From the NCBI GenBank assembly GCA_024515975.1, contig JAMSKV010000014.1, positions 46,072-110,071 of the forward strand: a stretch of DNA of 64,000 nt, written 5' to 3'. This DNA comes from Endosaccharibacter trunci. Lineage in GTDB: Bacteria > Pseudomonadota > Alphaproteobacteria > Acetobacterales > Acetobacteraceae. The notes under the pieces were generated by a model that had not been told where the DNA came from, made no database searches, and was given only the letters and a program-made list of their open reading frames with translations. The translations under genes and the position numbers were made by a program. Below are positions 54,991 through 63,986 of this stretch, in pieces. Positions within the stretch are counted from its first letter, which is position 1. Every line of letters starts with the position of its first letter.

Positions 54991-55872
54991 ATGAGCGAGC
55001 CGACCTGGATCAACGAGACGCTTTATCCTGGATGGGGCCAGCGCTTCGCGGTGAAAAAGGAACTCGCCCGCGTGACGAGCGACTTCCAGGAGATTGTGGT
55101 GTTCGAGAGCGAGCATCACGGCCGCGTTCTGGTGCTCGACGGCGCCATCCAGATCACCGAGGGCGACGAGTTCGTCTATCAGGAAATGCTTGCCCACGTG
55201 CCTCTGCTCACGCATGGCGCCGCGCGCAACGTGCTCATCATCGGCGCCGGTGACGGTGGCGTGCTGCGGCGCGTGCTCGAGCACAAAGGTGTCGAGCGCG
55301 CCGTGATGGTGGAGATCGACGGCGAGGTAATTCGTCTCGCCAAGGAATTCCTGCCCGCCATCGCCGGCGACGCCTGGACCCATCCGCGCGCCGAGGTGAT
55401 CGTCGGCGACGGGATTGATTATGTCCGTAAGGCGCCGGACGCGTCGTTCGACGTTATTATCGTCGATAGTACCGACCCGATCGGCGTGGGTGACGTGCTC
55501 TTCACCGACGAGTTCTACGAGAACTGTGCGCGCATCCTCACCGCGAACGGGCTGGTCGTGAACCAGTGCGGCGTGCCCTTCATGCAGTCCGAAGAGCTGC
55601 AACAGACCAGTCTCCGGCGTGCGCGCTTCTTTCCGCGCGTCTCCGCCTATGTCGCCGCCGTCCCGACCTATGTCGGTGGCTTCATGACCCTGGGCATTGC
55701 CGGCAAGGGGGAAGCCCTGGCCGCCCCGGTGCCGGTCGCGGTGATCGCCGCACGCGCCGAGGAAGCCGGGATCGGCGGCCACACTGGATACTGGACACCC
55801 GAGGTTCACGCGGGTTCGTTCAACCTGCCGCCTTACATAGCCCGCCATCTGCCGAAACCGGATCTCGGCTGA
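54991..55872 (+). CDS. speE: spermidine synthase
   Basis: 293 residues from ATG 54991, chosen for its GAGGAACGGG ribosome binding site; ATG 54967 would add eight residues. Transfers aminopropyl from decarboxylated SAM to putrescine. Spermidine synthase motifs: VLVLDGAIQITEGDEFVYQEM, the nucleotide loop VLIIGAGDGGVLR (normally GGGDGG; here GAGDGG), VVGDGIDYV-like IVGDGIDYV, and the catalytic IVDSTDPIG. Works with SpeD upstream and ornithine decarboxylase at 18.4 kb. Confidence 0.95.
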   Translation: MSEPTWINETLYPGWGQRFAVKKELARVTSDFQEIVVFESEHHGRVLVLDGAIQITEGDEFVYQEMLAHVPLLTHGAARNVLIIGAGDGGVLRRVLEHKGVERAVMVEIDGEVIRLAKEFLPAIAGDAWTHPRAEVIVGDGIDYVRKAPDASFDVIIVDSTDPIGVGDVLFTDEFYENCARILTANGLVVNQCGVPFMQSEELQQTSLRRARFFPRVSAYVAAVPTYVGGFMTLGIAGKGEALAAPVPVAVIAARAEEAGIGGHTGYWTPEVHAGSFNLPPYIARHLPKPDLG

Positions 55873-55978
55873 ATCCTATAACCGTTGTAATGTCGCCATT
55901 CGGAACGAATGGGTGCGTTTCGGCGTCCTGCGCGGTGGTTCGGACGATGGTGTCCGGCCCACCCCGAGGCTCCGCATC

Positions 55979-56416
55979 ATGTCCAGATCCTCTCTCCGAA
56001 CCCTTCTGACCGGCGCCGCGATTGGCTTGCCGCTCCTGCTGACCGCCTGTGCCACGCCGCAAGAACTGGTGCAGGACAAGGAGAACCGGCTCGTCGCCGC
56101 CGGCTTCATTGCTCGCCCGGCTGACACCCACCAGCGCGAGGCCATGCTGAAGAACCTGCCCCCGCACAAGTTCGAGATGCGCCCCGTGGGCGGTCACTAC
56201 GTCTATCTCTATGCCGATCCGCTGGTGTGCGGCTGCCTGTATGTCGGCTCCGAGCAGGCCTACGGTCGTTACAAGCATATGATGTTCGAGCAGCATCTGG
56301 CCGACGAGCAGCAGATGACGGCGCAGCTCTACTCCGACCCGAGCTGGGATTTCGGCGGCTGGGGTGGTCCGTTCGGCCCTGGATTCGGTCCCGGGTTCGG
56401 CCCCTACTTCTACTAG
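55979..56416 (+). CDS. small lipoprotein of unknown function
   Basis: 145 residues. Lipobox LLTAC after a short signal (LLTGAAIGLPL). The middle (VAAGFIARPADTHQREAML, then VYLYADPLVCGCLYVGSEQAY) is conserved-looking, and the C terminus is a glycine/phenylalanine tail (WGGPFGPGFGPGFGPYFY) with GFGP repeats. Family not recognised with certainty. Lies between speE and the glutathione peroxidase gene on the same strand. Confidence 0.65.
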   Translation: MSRSSLRTLLTGAAIGLPLLLTACATPQELVQDKENRLVAAGFIARPADTHQREAMLKNLPPHKFEMRPVGGHYVYLYADPLVCGCLYVGSEQAYGRYKHMMFEQHLADEQQMTAQLYSDPSWDFGGWGGPFGPGFGPGFGPYFY

Positions 56417-56465
56417 GCCGCGACCGGCTCTACGCTGGCGCGGGTCCAGACCAAGGGAGCGTCTC

Positions 56466-57011
56466 ATGCCGGATCTGATGCAGACTACCGTGACGACCAT
56501 CGATGGCCAGGACGTCTCCCTGTCGGACTATGCCGGCAAGGTCCTTCTTGTGGTGAATGTCGCCTCCAAATGCGGCCTGACCCCGCAATACGAGGCATTG
56601 GAGCAGCTCTATCGCCGCGATCGCGATCGCGGCCTGGTCGTGCTTGGCTTCCCCTGCAACCAGTTTCGCGAACAGGAACCGGGCAGCGACGCAGAGATTG
56701 CTGCCTTCTGCTCCACGACCTATGGCGTCAGCTTCCCGATGTTCTCCCGCATCGAGGTCAATGGCCCTGGGCGGCATCCTCTGTATCGCGATCTGCTGTC
56801 GCAGGCGCCCCAGCCTATCGAGAGCGAGGGCGGCGGCATGCGGGCGCGCCTGGCGAAGCACGGGATTGCCGTCGATACGGCCGACGTGATGTGGAATTTC
56901 GAGAAGTTCCTGGTCGGCCGTGACGGGCGCGTTCTGGCTCGGTTCGCGCCGGACATCACCGTGGACGATCCGGTTCTGGCCGGTGCGATCGAACAGGCGC
57001 TCGCGGCGTGA
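56466..57011 (+). CDS. glutathione peroxidase family protein
   Basis: 181 residues. Thiol peroxidase: catalytic C36 in VASKCGLTPQY, the Q in FPCNQFREQEPG with the likely resolving cysteine, and W in MWNFEKFLVGRDG. Bacterial members are usually thioredoxin-dependent. Removes peroxides in the cytoplasm. AAGGGAG precedes ATG 56466. The stop overlaps the start of the nitroreductase (GTGA), making an oxidative-stress operon likely. Confidence 0.92.
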   Translation: MPDLMQTTVTTIDGQDVSLSDYAGKVLLVVNVASKCGLTPQYEALEQLYRRDRDRGLVVLGFPCNQFREQEPGSDAEIAAFCSTTYGVSFPMFSRIEVNGPGRHPLYRDLLSQAPQPIESEGGGMRARLAKHGIAVDTADVMWNFEKFLVGRDGRVLARFAPDITVDDPVLAGAIEQALAA

Positions 57012-57583
57012 GCGCAACCGACGTCCTGCTCGGCCGCAGCTCTACCGGCGTCCTGGATGAGCCGGCCCCGTCCGGTGCCGTGCTCGAGCGTATTCTCGAA
57101 TGTGCGCTGCGTGCCCCCGATCACGGCAAGCTCCGGCCATGGCGCTTCATCCTGGTGCGGGGGAAGGCGATCCAGGCGCTGGCGGATATATCGGCAACGG
57201 CGTTCCGCCGTCGGGAGCCGGAGGCCTCTGCGGACGCGGTGGCAAAGCAACGCGGAAAAATGCTGCGCGCGCCCCTTGTGATCGCCCTGGTGGCGCGGAT
57301 CACGCCAGAGCATAAAATCCCGGAGGACGAGCAGCTCATGTCGGCCGCGGCGGCCAGCATGAATATCCTGAACGGCGCGCACGCGGAAGGATTTGCCGGG
57401 ATCTGGATCACCGGCGCCAACGCCTACGACCCTGCGATGTCTGCGGCGCTCGGCGTGCAGACGCCGGAGCGTCTCATCGGCTATATCTTCGTCGGCACCC
57501 CCAGGGAGGGCGATCGCAACGTCGCTCGACCTCCCCTGTCCGATCATGTGTCCGAATGGACCGGCGTTTCCGCCGATCCGTGA
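57008..57583 (+). CDS. nitroreductase family protein (YdjA-like)
   Basis: 191 residues from a GTG overlapping the peroxidase stop. Flavin-dependent reductase: RSSTGVLDEPAPS at the N terminus with the FMN-binding R and S, LRAPDHGKLRPWRFILV matching the short YdjA group, and GFAGIWITG and LIGYIFVGTP near the end. Reduces nitro compounds or quinones with NAD(P)H; natural substrate unknown. Confidence 0.9.
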   Translation: MSATDVLLGRSSTGVLDEPAPSGAVLERILECALRAPDHGKLRPWRFILVRGKAIQALADISATAFRRREPEASADAVAKQRGKMLRAPLVIALVARITPEHKIPEDEQLMSAAAASMNILNGAHAEGFAGIWITGANAYDPAMSAALGVQTPERLIGYIFVGTPREGDRNVARPPLSDHVSEWTGVSADP

Positions 57584-57589
57584 CGGCGA

Positions 57590-57928
57590 TCAGTTGGTGA
57601 CCAGCGTCCACACACCGTTGGTCTTCTTGAACGACAAAGTGGCGGTGTTGGTGCCGCCCTTGCTCTGCGCGGTCACCGCGCAAGTATAGATGCCGTTCTC
57701 TTTCGGCGTGCAGTCGGCGCCGGTGACGGCGAAATTGTTGACGTCGTAGGGCCCCTTCAGCAGTCCGAGCGAGTTGTCGGAGGCGTCCTTGTTGGCCTGC
57801 TCCATCTTCGCCGTCACCACCTGCTGGATGTCGGATTTGGTCGGCGCGCCGGACTGCCCGCAGGCGGATGCAGCCAGCGGCAGGGCCAGCACGAGATAAG
57901 CGGGCTTGAACGAGGCAGCTTTGAACAT
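57590..57928 (-). CDS. small putative lipoprotein
   Basis: 112 residues. Signal and weak lipobox (LVLALPLAASACGQSG), then a helix (IQQVVTAKMEQANKDAS) and a beta-rich C terminus with two cysteines (GADCTPKENGIYTCAV) likely to form a disulfide, ending in FKKTNGVWTLVTN. Family not recognised; the fold pattern resembles small exported proteins with a nuclear-transport-factor-like end. ATG 57928 chosen because the signal follows at once; an upstream in-frame ATG adds 18 basic residues. Confidence 0.6.
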   Translation of the reverse strand: MFKAASFKPAYLVLALPLAASACGQSGAPTKSDIQQVVTAKMEQANKDASDNSLGLLKGPYDVNNFAVTGADCTPKENGIYTCAVTAQSKGGTNTATLSFKKTNGVWTLVTN

Positions 57929-58002
57929 GGATCGCACGTTGTTTCTCCGTTTCAGGCCGGTCCGGCCCTTGCGGACAGACAACGAACGAGCCGGCGCGCG
58001 GT

Positions 58003-60681
58003 TCAGCGCCCCGGCCTGGCCGCCCGCCGGATCGCCGCCAGCAGGGCCGGCTCGTCATAGGGCTTGCCGAGCAGGATCGCGTCGGCGAATGGGCCTGTCA
58101 GCTCGGCCTCGAAACCCGTGTCGCCGGTCGCGAAGACCAGGCCGATCCCCGGATCGGTTTCCAGCGCCGCGCGGGCCAGGGACGCGCCGCCTATGCCGGG
58201 AAGGCCGAGATCGGTCGCGAGCACATCGAACCGGTCGCGTTGCAGCAGATCGATCGCAGTCTCCGCGTTGCTCGCCTGCGCCACGACGTGTCCGTGCGAG
58301 ATCAGCAATTCGGCGCTGGTGTCGCGGATCAGGACGTCGTCCTCCACCAGCAGCACGCGCAGACGGCGCCGGACGGGATCGGCCTCGCCCGTCGTCTGGC
58401 CGCGGTTGTTGAGCACCTGCCGCAGCTTCCGGGCCAGCGCTTCCGTCGTGTAGGGCTTGGAGAGCAGGTCGATGCCGTCGTCCAGGCGCCCGCCATGCAG
58501 AAGCGCGTCCTCGGTGTAGCCGGAGGTGAACAGCACCGCGAGGCCAGGAATCCGCTCCCGGGCGCGTGCCGCGAGTTCGGGCCCGCGCATCTCGCCCGGC
58601 ATCACCACGTCGGTGAACAGCAGGTCGATGCGCACGCCGCTTTCCAGCACGTTCATGGCGCTCGCGGCGTCCTTGGCCTTCAGCACGCGATAGCCGAGCT
58701 CGACGAGCATCGACACCACCGTGTCGCGTACGCCTTCGTTGTCTTCCGCCACCAGGATGGTTTCGCTGCCGCCGGCTAAGGCGGGTGTGTGTTCCGGTTC
58801 CAGCAGCGGCTGCTCGTCTTCCAGCGTGCGCGGCAGAAACAGATGGATCGTCGTGCCGTGGCCGGGCGCGCTGTCGATGCGGATATGGCCGCCGGACTGG
58901 TGCACGAAGCCATAGACCATCGACAGGCCGAGACCGGTGCCCTTGCCTTCCGGCTTGGTGGAGAAGAACGGCTCGAACACCTGCTCGATGATGTCGCGGC
59001 TCATGCCGTGGCCGCAATCGGTGACCGAGACGTCCACATACTGGCCGGGCGTGGCGTCGCCGTGACGCTGGCAATAGCTCTCATCCAGGATCGCATTGCT
59101 GGCGTCGATCGACAGGCGCCCGCGCCCGTCCATCGCGTCGCGGGCGTTGATGGCGAGGTTGAGCAGGGCGTTCTCGAGTTGGGCCGGGTCGATCATGGTG
59201 GACCACAACCCGGCGCCGATGCGCGTTTCGATCTCGATCGCTTCGCCAAGCGAACGCCGGAACATGTCGTCCATGCCGGCGATCAGGCGCTCCACCCGAA
59301 CCACTTTCGGCTCCAGCGGTTGCCGCCGGCTGAACGCCAGCAGCTGCGAGGAGAGCTTGGCGCCACGGGCGACGCCGGCCAGCGCGTTGGCGATCCGCCG
59401 TTCCGCGCGCGGCATGCCGGCCACGTCGCGGCTGAGCAGGTGCAGATTGCCGCCGATCACCTGGAGCAGGTTGTTGAAATCATGCGCCACGCCGCCGGTG
59501 AGCTTGCCGATCGCCTCCATCTTCTGCGCCTGGCGCAGACGCGCCTCCGCGATCTCGCGCTCGGCCAGGGCGGCGGCGACCTGTTGCTCCAGGGCCTGGG
59601 CCCGGTGCCGTTCCTCCGCCAGCACGCGCGCCGTCGAGAGCAGGGCGGAAAGCTGGCCCGCCACCAGTTCGGAGAAGCGCCTGGCATCGGCGTCCACCGC
59701 GATATGCCGGTTCTTTGCCATGACCAGCACGCCGACCACGTCGTGGCCTGCGATCAACGGCAGGATCACGGTGAGACGGTTGGCGATCGGGGGCGGATCG
59801 AGCAGGAAACCGGCCTGCAGCGTTTCGACCGCGCCGGTCGCGGCCACCCGCGCGATGGCGAGGAGACGTGGATCGTGCGCGGCCTCTGCTTCAGCCGGGA
59901 TATCGATCACCGCCGGGTCCGGCGTGCCGCCATGGGTGGCTTCGAGGCGGAACCGGCCCTGCCGGTTCTGCAGATAGACCAGCGCATATGGCACGTCCGG
60001 ACCGCGCTTCTCGGTCAGGACCGAGACGAAAGCCCGCGCGGCGTCGGCGGCGGTCTCGATCCCGGCCCGCAGCGACAGGTCGCGCAGGATCACCAGGCGG
60101 CGCTCGTCCAGAACGCGCCTGGTCTGATCCACGACGATGCAGAATACGCCTTCGACCCGGCCATCCCTGGTGCGGACAGGGTTGTAGGATACGTCGAAGA
60201 ACGTGTCCTCCAGAAAGCCGCGACGGTGCTGGCGGAACAGCATCGCCTGGCGATCGTAGGTGCGGCCGGTGCGCTGCACGTCGCGCAGCAGCGGTTCGAG
60301 CGATTCCCACAGTGCTGCCCAGCCCTCACGCGCGGGCCGGCCCAGTGCGCTCGGATGGTTCTCGCCGATCGCCGCGCGATAGGCGTCGTTATAGAAGGCG
60401 ATCAGCTCGTCGCCCCAGAACAGGCAGATTTGCGAGCGCGACGTGAGCAGCAGGCCGACGGTCGATTTCAGCGCTTCAGGCCAGTGCTCCGGGGGGCCGA
60501 GCGGGCTATCGCGCCAGTTCATCGCCTGCAGCAGACGACCACATTCGGTGTCCGGCGTCAGGAAATCCGTTCCCGACCAGGCGGCGGCCGCGGGGACGGC
60601 GGAATGAGAAGAGGTCTCGGCGGCGGACGGATCCGACAGGGGAACCGTTGTTCCCGGCATCGATGGTGGAAGCACGGTCAC
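58003..60681 (-). CDS. PAS/GAF hybrid histidine kinase with two receiver domains
   Basis: 892 residues from GTG 60681, which has AAGGAGGG seven bases upstream. Order: N-terminal PAS-like part (LLQAMNWRDSPLGPPEHWP, as in blue-light-type hybrid kinases), a PAS segment (DVSYNPVRTRDGRVEGVF), a GAF-like domain (about 240-390), HisKA with VAHDFNNLLQVIGGNL, ATPase domain (GHGMSRDIIEQVFEPFFSTK, GTGLGLSMVYGF), receiver 1 (LVAEDN, FTDVVMPGE) and receiver 2 (LLVEDD, ATDLGLPG). No membrane segment, so cytoplasmic. Two receivers and no output domain suggest phosphorelay to another protein. Confidence 0.93.
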   Translation of the reverse strand: MTVLPPSMPGTTVPLSDPSAAETSSHSAVPAAAAWSGTDFLTPDTECGRLLQAMNWRDSPLGPPEHWPEALKSTVGLLLTSRSQICLFWGDELIAFYNDAYRAAIGENHPSALGRPAREGWAALWESLEPLLRDVQRTGRTYDRQAMLFRQHRRGFLEDTFFDVSYNPVRTRDGRVEGVFCIVVDQTRRVLDERRLVILRDLSLRAGIETAADAARAFVSVLTEKRGPDVPYALVYLQNRQGRFRLEATHGGTPDPAVIDIPAEAEAAHDPRLLAIARVAATGAVETLQAGFLLDPPPIANRLTVILPLIAGHDVVGVLVMAKNRHIAVDADARRFSELVAGQLSALLSTARVLAEERHRAQALEQQVAAALAEREIAEARLRQAQKMEAIGKLTGGVAHDFNNLLQVIGGNLHLLSRDVAGMPRAERRIANALAGVARGAKLSSQLLAFSRRQPLEPKVVRVERLIAGMDDMFRRSLGEAIEIETRIGAGLWSTMIDPAQLENALLNLAINARDAMDGRGRLSIDASNAILDESYCQRHGDATPGQYVDVSVTDCGHGMSRDIIEQVFEPFFSTKPEGKGTGLGLSMVYGFVHQSGGHIRIDSAPGHGTTIHLFLPRTLEDEQPLLEPEHTPALAGGSETILVAEDNEGVRDTVVSMLVELGYRVLKAKDAASAMNVLESGVRIDLLFTDVVMPGEMRGPELAARARERIPGLAVLFTSGYTEDALLHGGRLDDGIDLLSKPYTTEALARKLRQVLNNRGQTTGEADPVRRRLRVLLVEDDVLIRDTSAELLISHGHVVAQASNAETAIDLLQRDRFDVLATDLGLPGIGGASLARAALETDPGIGLVFATGDTGFEAELTGPFADAILLGKPYDEPALLAAIRRAARPGR

Positions 60682-60882
60682 CCTGATTCCCTCCTTCGAT
60701 ACGCCCCAAGGCATTATAACGCGGGCGGTGCGGCAACGAAATCTCCCGGCATCGGCGTTTCGGCGGAACTGTCGGCGAAACGCCGACCGGTATGCGGCTT
60801 TGCGGACGATATGCAGCTGGCACTCGTCCGGCTCCGGACCGATCATTCCGGCTTCGCACGCCTGTTGAGGAGTTCCCGGTTC

Positions 60883-61962
60883 ATGCAGCGCATCGCCATC
60901 GTCGGCGCGGGCAAGATCGGCGGCATGATCGCCGCCATGCTGTCGGCCAGCCAGTCCTACGACGTCACCGTGCTCGACCGCGATCAGGCACAGCTCGACC
61001 GGCTGCGTGGCGCCCATCCGGTGAACCGCGTGCGGGTGGACATCGACGACGAGGCGGCTTTGGCCGCGGCGCTGTCCGGCATGAGCGCGGTTCTGAACGC
61101 GGGTCCGTTCCAGCTCACCACCCGTATCGCCCGAGCGGCGCGGTCGGTCGGCGCGCATTACCTCGATCTGACCGAGGACGTGGCCAGCACGCGCGTGGTG
61201 CGCGGCCTGGCGGATGGGGCTCCGAGCGCCTTCATCCCGCAATGCGGCCTGGCGCCGGGCTTCATCACCATCGTCGCGAACGATCTGGCGAAACGCTTCG
61301 ACACGCTGCACGACGTGCGCATGCGGGTCGGCGCGCTGCCGCAATTCCCCACCAATGCGCTCGGCTACAACCTCACCTGGAGCACGGACGGGGTCATCAA
61401 CGAGTATTGCGAGCCGTGCGAGGCGATCGTGGACGGCCGCCTCCAGCAGACCATGCCGCTGGAAGAGCTGGAGAATTTCGCGCTGGACGGCATCGCCTAT
61501 GAGGCCTTCAACACCTCCGGCGGCCTGGGCTCGATGTGCGAGACCCTGCTCGGCCGGGTGCGCAACCTGAACTACCGCACCATCCGCTATCCGGGCCATG
61601 CGGCGATCATGAAGACGCTGCTCAACGATCTGGGCCTGCGCGACCGGCGTCCGCTGCTGAAGGAGATTTTCGAAACCGCGATCCCCGTGACCATGCAGGA
61701 TGTGGTGATCGTTTTCGTGACCGTGACCGGCATGCGCGATGGGCGTTTGATGCAGGAAAGCTACGCCAATCACGTGCGAGCCGGGGTGATCGACGGGGTG
61801 CCATGTTCCGCGATCCAGATCACCACGGCGTCCGGCATCTGCGCGGTTCTCGATCTTCTGATGGAAGGCGGCCTGCCGGAGAAGGGCTTCGTCCGTCAGG
61901 AAGAGATCGCGCTCGACGCCTTCCTCGCCAACCGCTTCGGCCGTCACTACGTCACCGCCTGA
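60883..61962 (+). CDS. saccharopine dehydrogenase family protein
   Basis: 359 residues. N-terminal Rossmann fold with IAIVGAGKIGGMIAAMLS, then the saccharopine-dehydrogenase C-terminal domain (CGLAPGFITIVANDLAKRF, YRTIRYPGHAAIMKTLL). Likely makes alpha-aminoadipate semialdehyde and glutamate from saccharopine. The next gene, 27 bases on, encodes the enzyme that oxidises that product, which supports this role. No lysine-ketoglutarate reductase gene is in the window. ATG 60883 has GAGGAG; the longer frame is a shadow of the kinase gene. Confidence 0.88.
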   Translation: MQRIAIVGAGKIGGMIAAMLSASQSYDVTVLDRDQAQLDRLRGAHPVNRVRVDIDDEAALAAALSGMSAVLNAGPFQLTTRIARAARSVGAHYLDLTEDVASTRVVRGLADGAPSAFIPQCGLAPGFITIVANDLAKRFDTLHDVRMRVGALPQFPTNALGYNLTWSTDGVINEYCEPCEAIVDGRLQQTMPLEELENFALDGIAYEAFNTSGGLGSMCETLLGRVRNLNYRTIRYPGHAAIMKTLLNDLGLRDRRPLLKEIFETAIPVTMQDVVIVFVTVTGMRDGRLMQESYANHVRAGVIDGVPCSAIQITTASGICAVLDLLMEGGLPEKGFVRQEEIALDAFLANRFGRHYVTA

Positions 61963-61989
61963 CCGAACCGAGCGAAAGGGGTTTCCACC

Positions 61990-63531
61990 ATGGCACAGCA
62001 TGACAGCGTATCGGCCGAGGCCGGCGCGATCCTGGGCGAGCTCGGCATCGACCTGTCGCTCCTGCGCGCCGACGGCGACGGCACGATCTCGGCGCGTTCG
62101 CCGCTGACGGGCGAGATCACGGCGCGCCTGGCGACAGAGACCAGGGATACGGTGAACGCGAAGATCGAGCGCGCGCATCGCGCTTTCCTCGAATGGCGGC
62201 TGCTGCCGGCCCCGCGACGCGGCGAGCTGGTGCGCCTGCTGGGCGAGGAGCTGCGCGCCCACAAGGACGCGCTCGGCCGTCTGGTGACGCTGGAAGCCGG
62301 CAAGATCGGCTCCGAGGGGCTGGGCGAAGTGCAGGAGATGATCGACATCTGCGATTTCGCCGTGGGTTTGTCGCGACAGCTCTACGGGCTGACCATCGCC
62401 ACCGAGCGCCCCTCGCACCGGATGATGGAGAGCTGGCACCCGCTGGGTGTGGTCGGCATCATTTCCGCCTTCAACTTTCCCGTCGCCGTCTGGTGCTGGA
62501 ATGCGGCGCTGGCGCTGGTCTGCGGCGATCCAGTGCTGTGGAAGCCGTCGGAGAAGACGCCGCTCACCGCCATCGCCGTGCAGGCGCTGGTCGAGCGCGC
62601 GATCGCCCGCTTCGGCGCCGATGCGCCCGAGGGTCTGGCGCAGCTTCTGATCGGCGGCCGGGAGATCGGCGAGGCGCTGGTGGACCACCCAAAGGTGGCG
62701 CTGCTCTCGGCCACCGGCTCCACCGCCATGGGCCGCGCCGTGGCGCCGCGTCTGGCCACGCGTTTCGCCCGGCAGATCCTGGAGCTGGGCGGTAACAACG
62801 CCGCCATCGTGGCGCCCAGCGCCGATCTCGACCTGGCGCTGCGCGGCGTCGCCTTCGCCGCCATGGGCACGGCCGGGCAGCGCTGCACCACGCTGCGTCG
62901 CCTGTTCGTGCACGAGAGCGTGCACGATGCGTTCGTGGCACGGCTGAAGGCGGCCTATGCCTCGGTGAAGGTGGGCGATCCGCGCGAAGGCGACACGCTG
63001 GTGGGTCCGCTGATCGACCGCGCGGCGTTCGAGGGCATGCAGGCGGCGCTGGCAGAAGCGCGCGCGGCCGGCGGCGTGGTGAGTGGCGGAGAGCGAGTGG
63101 AGGTGGCGGGCGAGGCGGCGTTCTACGTGCGCCCGGCGCTGGTGGATATCCCCCAGAGTGCAGGCCAGCCGGATGTGGTGCGGCGCGAGACCTTCGCGCC
63201 GATCCTCTACGTCATGCGCTACCGCGAGCTTTCCGACGCGATCGCCCAGCAGAACGATGTCGGCGCCGGCCTGAGTTCGTCGATCTTCACGCTTAACATG
63301 CGCGAGGCGGAACTGTTCGTCTCGGCGCAAGGCTCCGATTGCGGCATCGCCAACATCAATATCGGCCCGTCCGGGGCCGAGATCGGCGGGGCGTTCGGTG
63401 GAGAAAAGGAAACTGGCGGCGGCCGCGAGAGCGGTTCGGACAGTTGGCGCGCTTATATGCGTCGCGCGACCAACACGGTGAACTACGGCACCTCCCTGCC
63501 GTTGGCGCAGGGGGTCGTGTTCGAGGTGTAA
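61990..63531 (+). CDS. amaB: alpha-aminoadipate semialdehyde dehydrogenase (ALDH7-type)
   Basis: 513 residues. Aldehyde dehydrogenase closest to the ALDH7A1/antiquitin and piperideine-6-carboxylate dehydrogenase group: GVVGIISAFNFPVAVWCWN, WKPSEKTPL, catalytic E in LELGGNNAAIV (about 267), catalytic C in GTAGQRCTTLRRL (about 299), and SDCGIANINIGPSGAEIGGAFGGEK. NAD+-dependent oxidation of aminoadipate semialdehyde to 2-aminoadipate in lysine breakdown, after the saccharopine dehydrogenase upstream. Confidence 0.93.
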   Translation: MAQHDSVSAEAGAILGELGIDLSLLRADGDGTISARSPLTGEITARLATETRDTVNAKIERAHRAFLEWRLLPAPRRGELVRLLGEELRAHKDALGRLVTLEAGKIGSEGLGEVQEMIDICDFAVGLSRQLYGLTIATERPSHRMMESWHPLGVVGIISAFNFPVAVWCWNAALALVCGDPVLWKPSEKTPLTAIAVQALVERAIARFGADAPEGLAQLLIGGREIGEALVDHPKVALLSATGSTAMGRAVAPRLATRFARQILELGGNNAAIVAPSADLDLALRGVAFAAMGTAGQRCTTLRRLFVHESVHDAFVARLKAAYASVKVGDPREGDTLVGPLIDRAAFEGMQAALAEARAAGGVVSGGERVEVAGEAAFYVRPALVDIPQSAGQPDVVRRETFAPILYVMRYRELSDAIAQQNDVGAGLSSSIFTLNMREAELFVSAQGSDCGIANINIGPSGAEIGGAFGGEKETGGGRESGSDSWRAYMRRATNTVNYGTSLPLAQGVVFEV

Positions 63532-63560
63532 GCCCAGTCCCCCAGCCAAGGGGGATGGCC

Positions 63561-63986
63561 ATGACGGAATGTTTCGATCTCGACCGGTTCGTGCAGGCGC
63601 AGGAACCGGTGATCGATCAGGTGCGGCAGGAACTGGCCGAGGGCCGAAAACGCACGCACTGGATGTGGTTCGTGTTTCCGCAGCTTCGCGGTCTCGGCCA
63701 TAGCGCGATGGCGCAGCTCTACGGGCTGGACGGGCGCGCGGAGGCAGAAGCGTTTCTGCGCCATCCCGTCCTGGGCCCGCGTTTGAGGGACTGCACCGAT
63801 CTGGTGCTGACGGCCAGGCCGGCCTCGATATCCGACATGTTCGGCTATCCGGACGATATGAAGTTCCATTCGAGCATGACGCTGTTCGCGGCGCTGCCTG
63901 GTGCGCCGGAGTGCTTCCACACCGCGCTGACGACATTCTTCGATGGCCGGCAGGATCAGAACACGCTGCGCTTGCTGCGCGGGTGA
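63561..63986 (+). CDS. DUF1810 family protein
   Basis: 141 residues from ATG 63561, which has AAGGGGG at good spacing; ATG 63555 adds two residues. DUF1810 motifs: DLDRFVQAQEPVIDQVRQEL, RKRTHWMWFVFPQLRGLG, and DMKFHSSMTLFAALPG. Small cytoplasmic protein; relatives have been linked to calpastatin-like labels without evidence of function. Ends 14 bases before the right edge of the window. Confidence 0.92.
   Translation: MTECFDLDRFVQAQEPVIDQVRQELAEGRKRTHWMWFVFPQLRGLGHSAMAQLYGLDGRAEAEAFLRHPVLGPRLRDCTDLVLTARPASISDMFGYPDDMKFHSSMTLFAALPGAPECFHTALTTFFDGRQDQNTLRLLRG

Noticed and set aside
58003..63936. A continuous minus-strand open frame of 1977 codons
   Set aside because: Only the part up to 60681 is the hybrid kinase. 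The rest is antisense to the saccharopine dehydrogenase, aldehyde dehydrogenase and DUF1810 genes, open because of high GC at third positions, and its sequence lacks recognisable domains.
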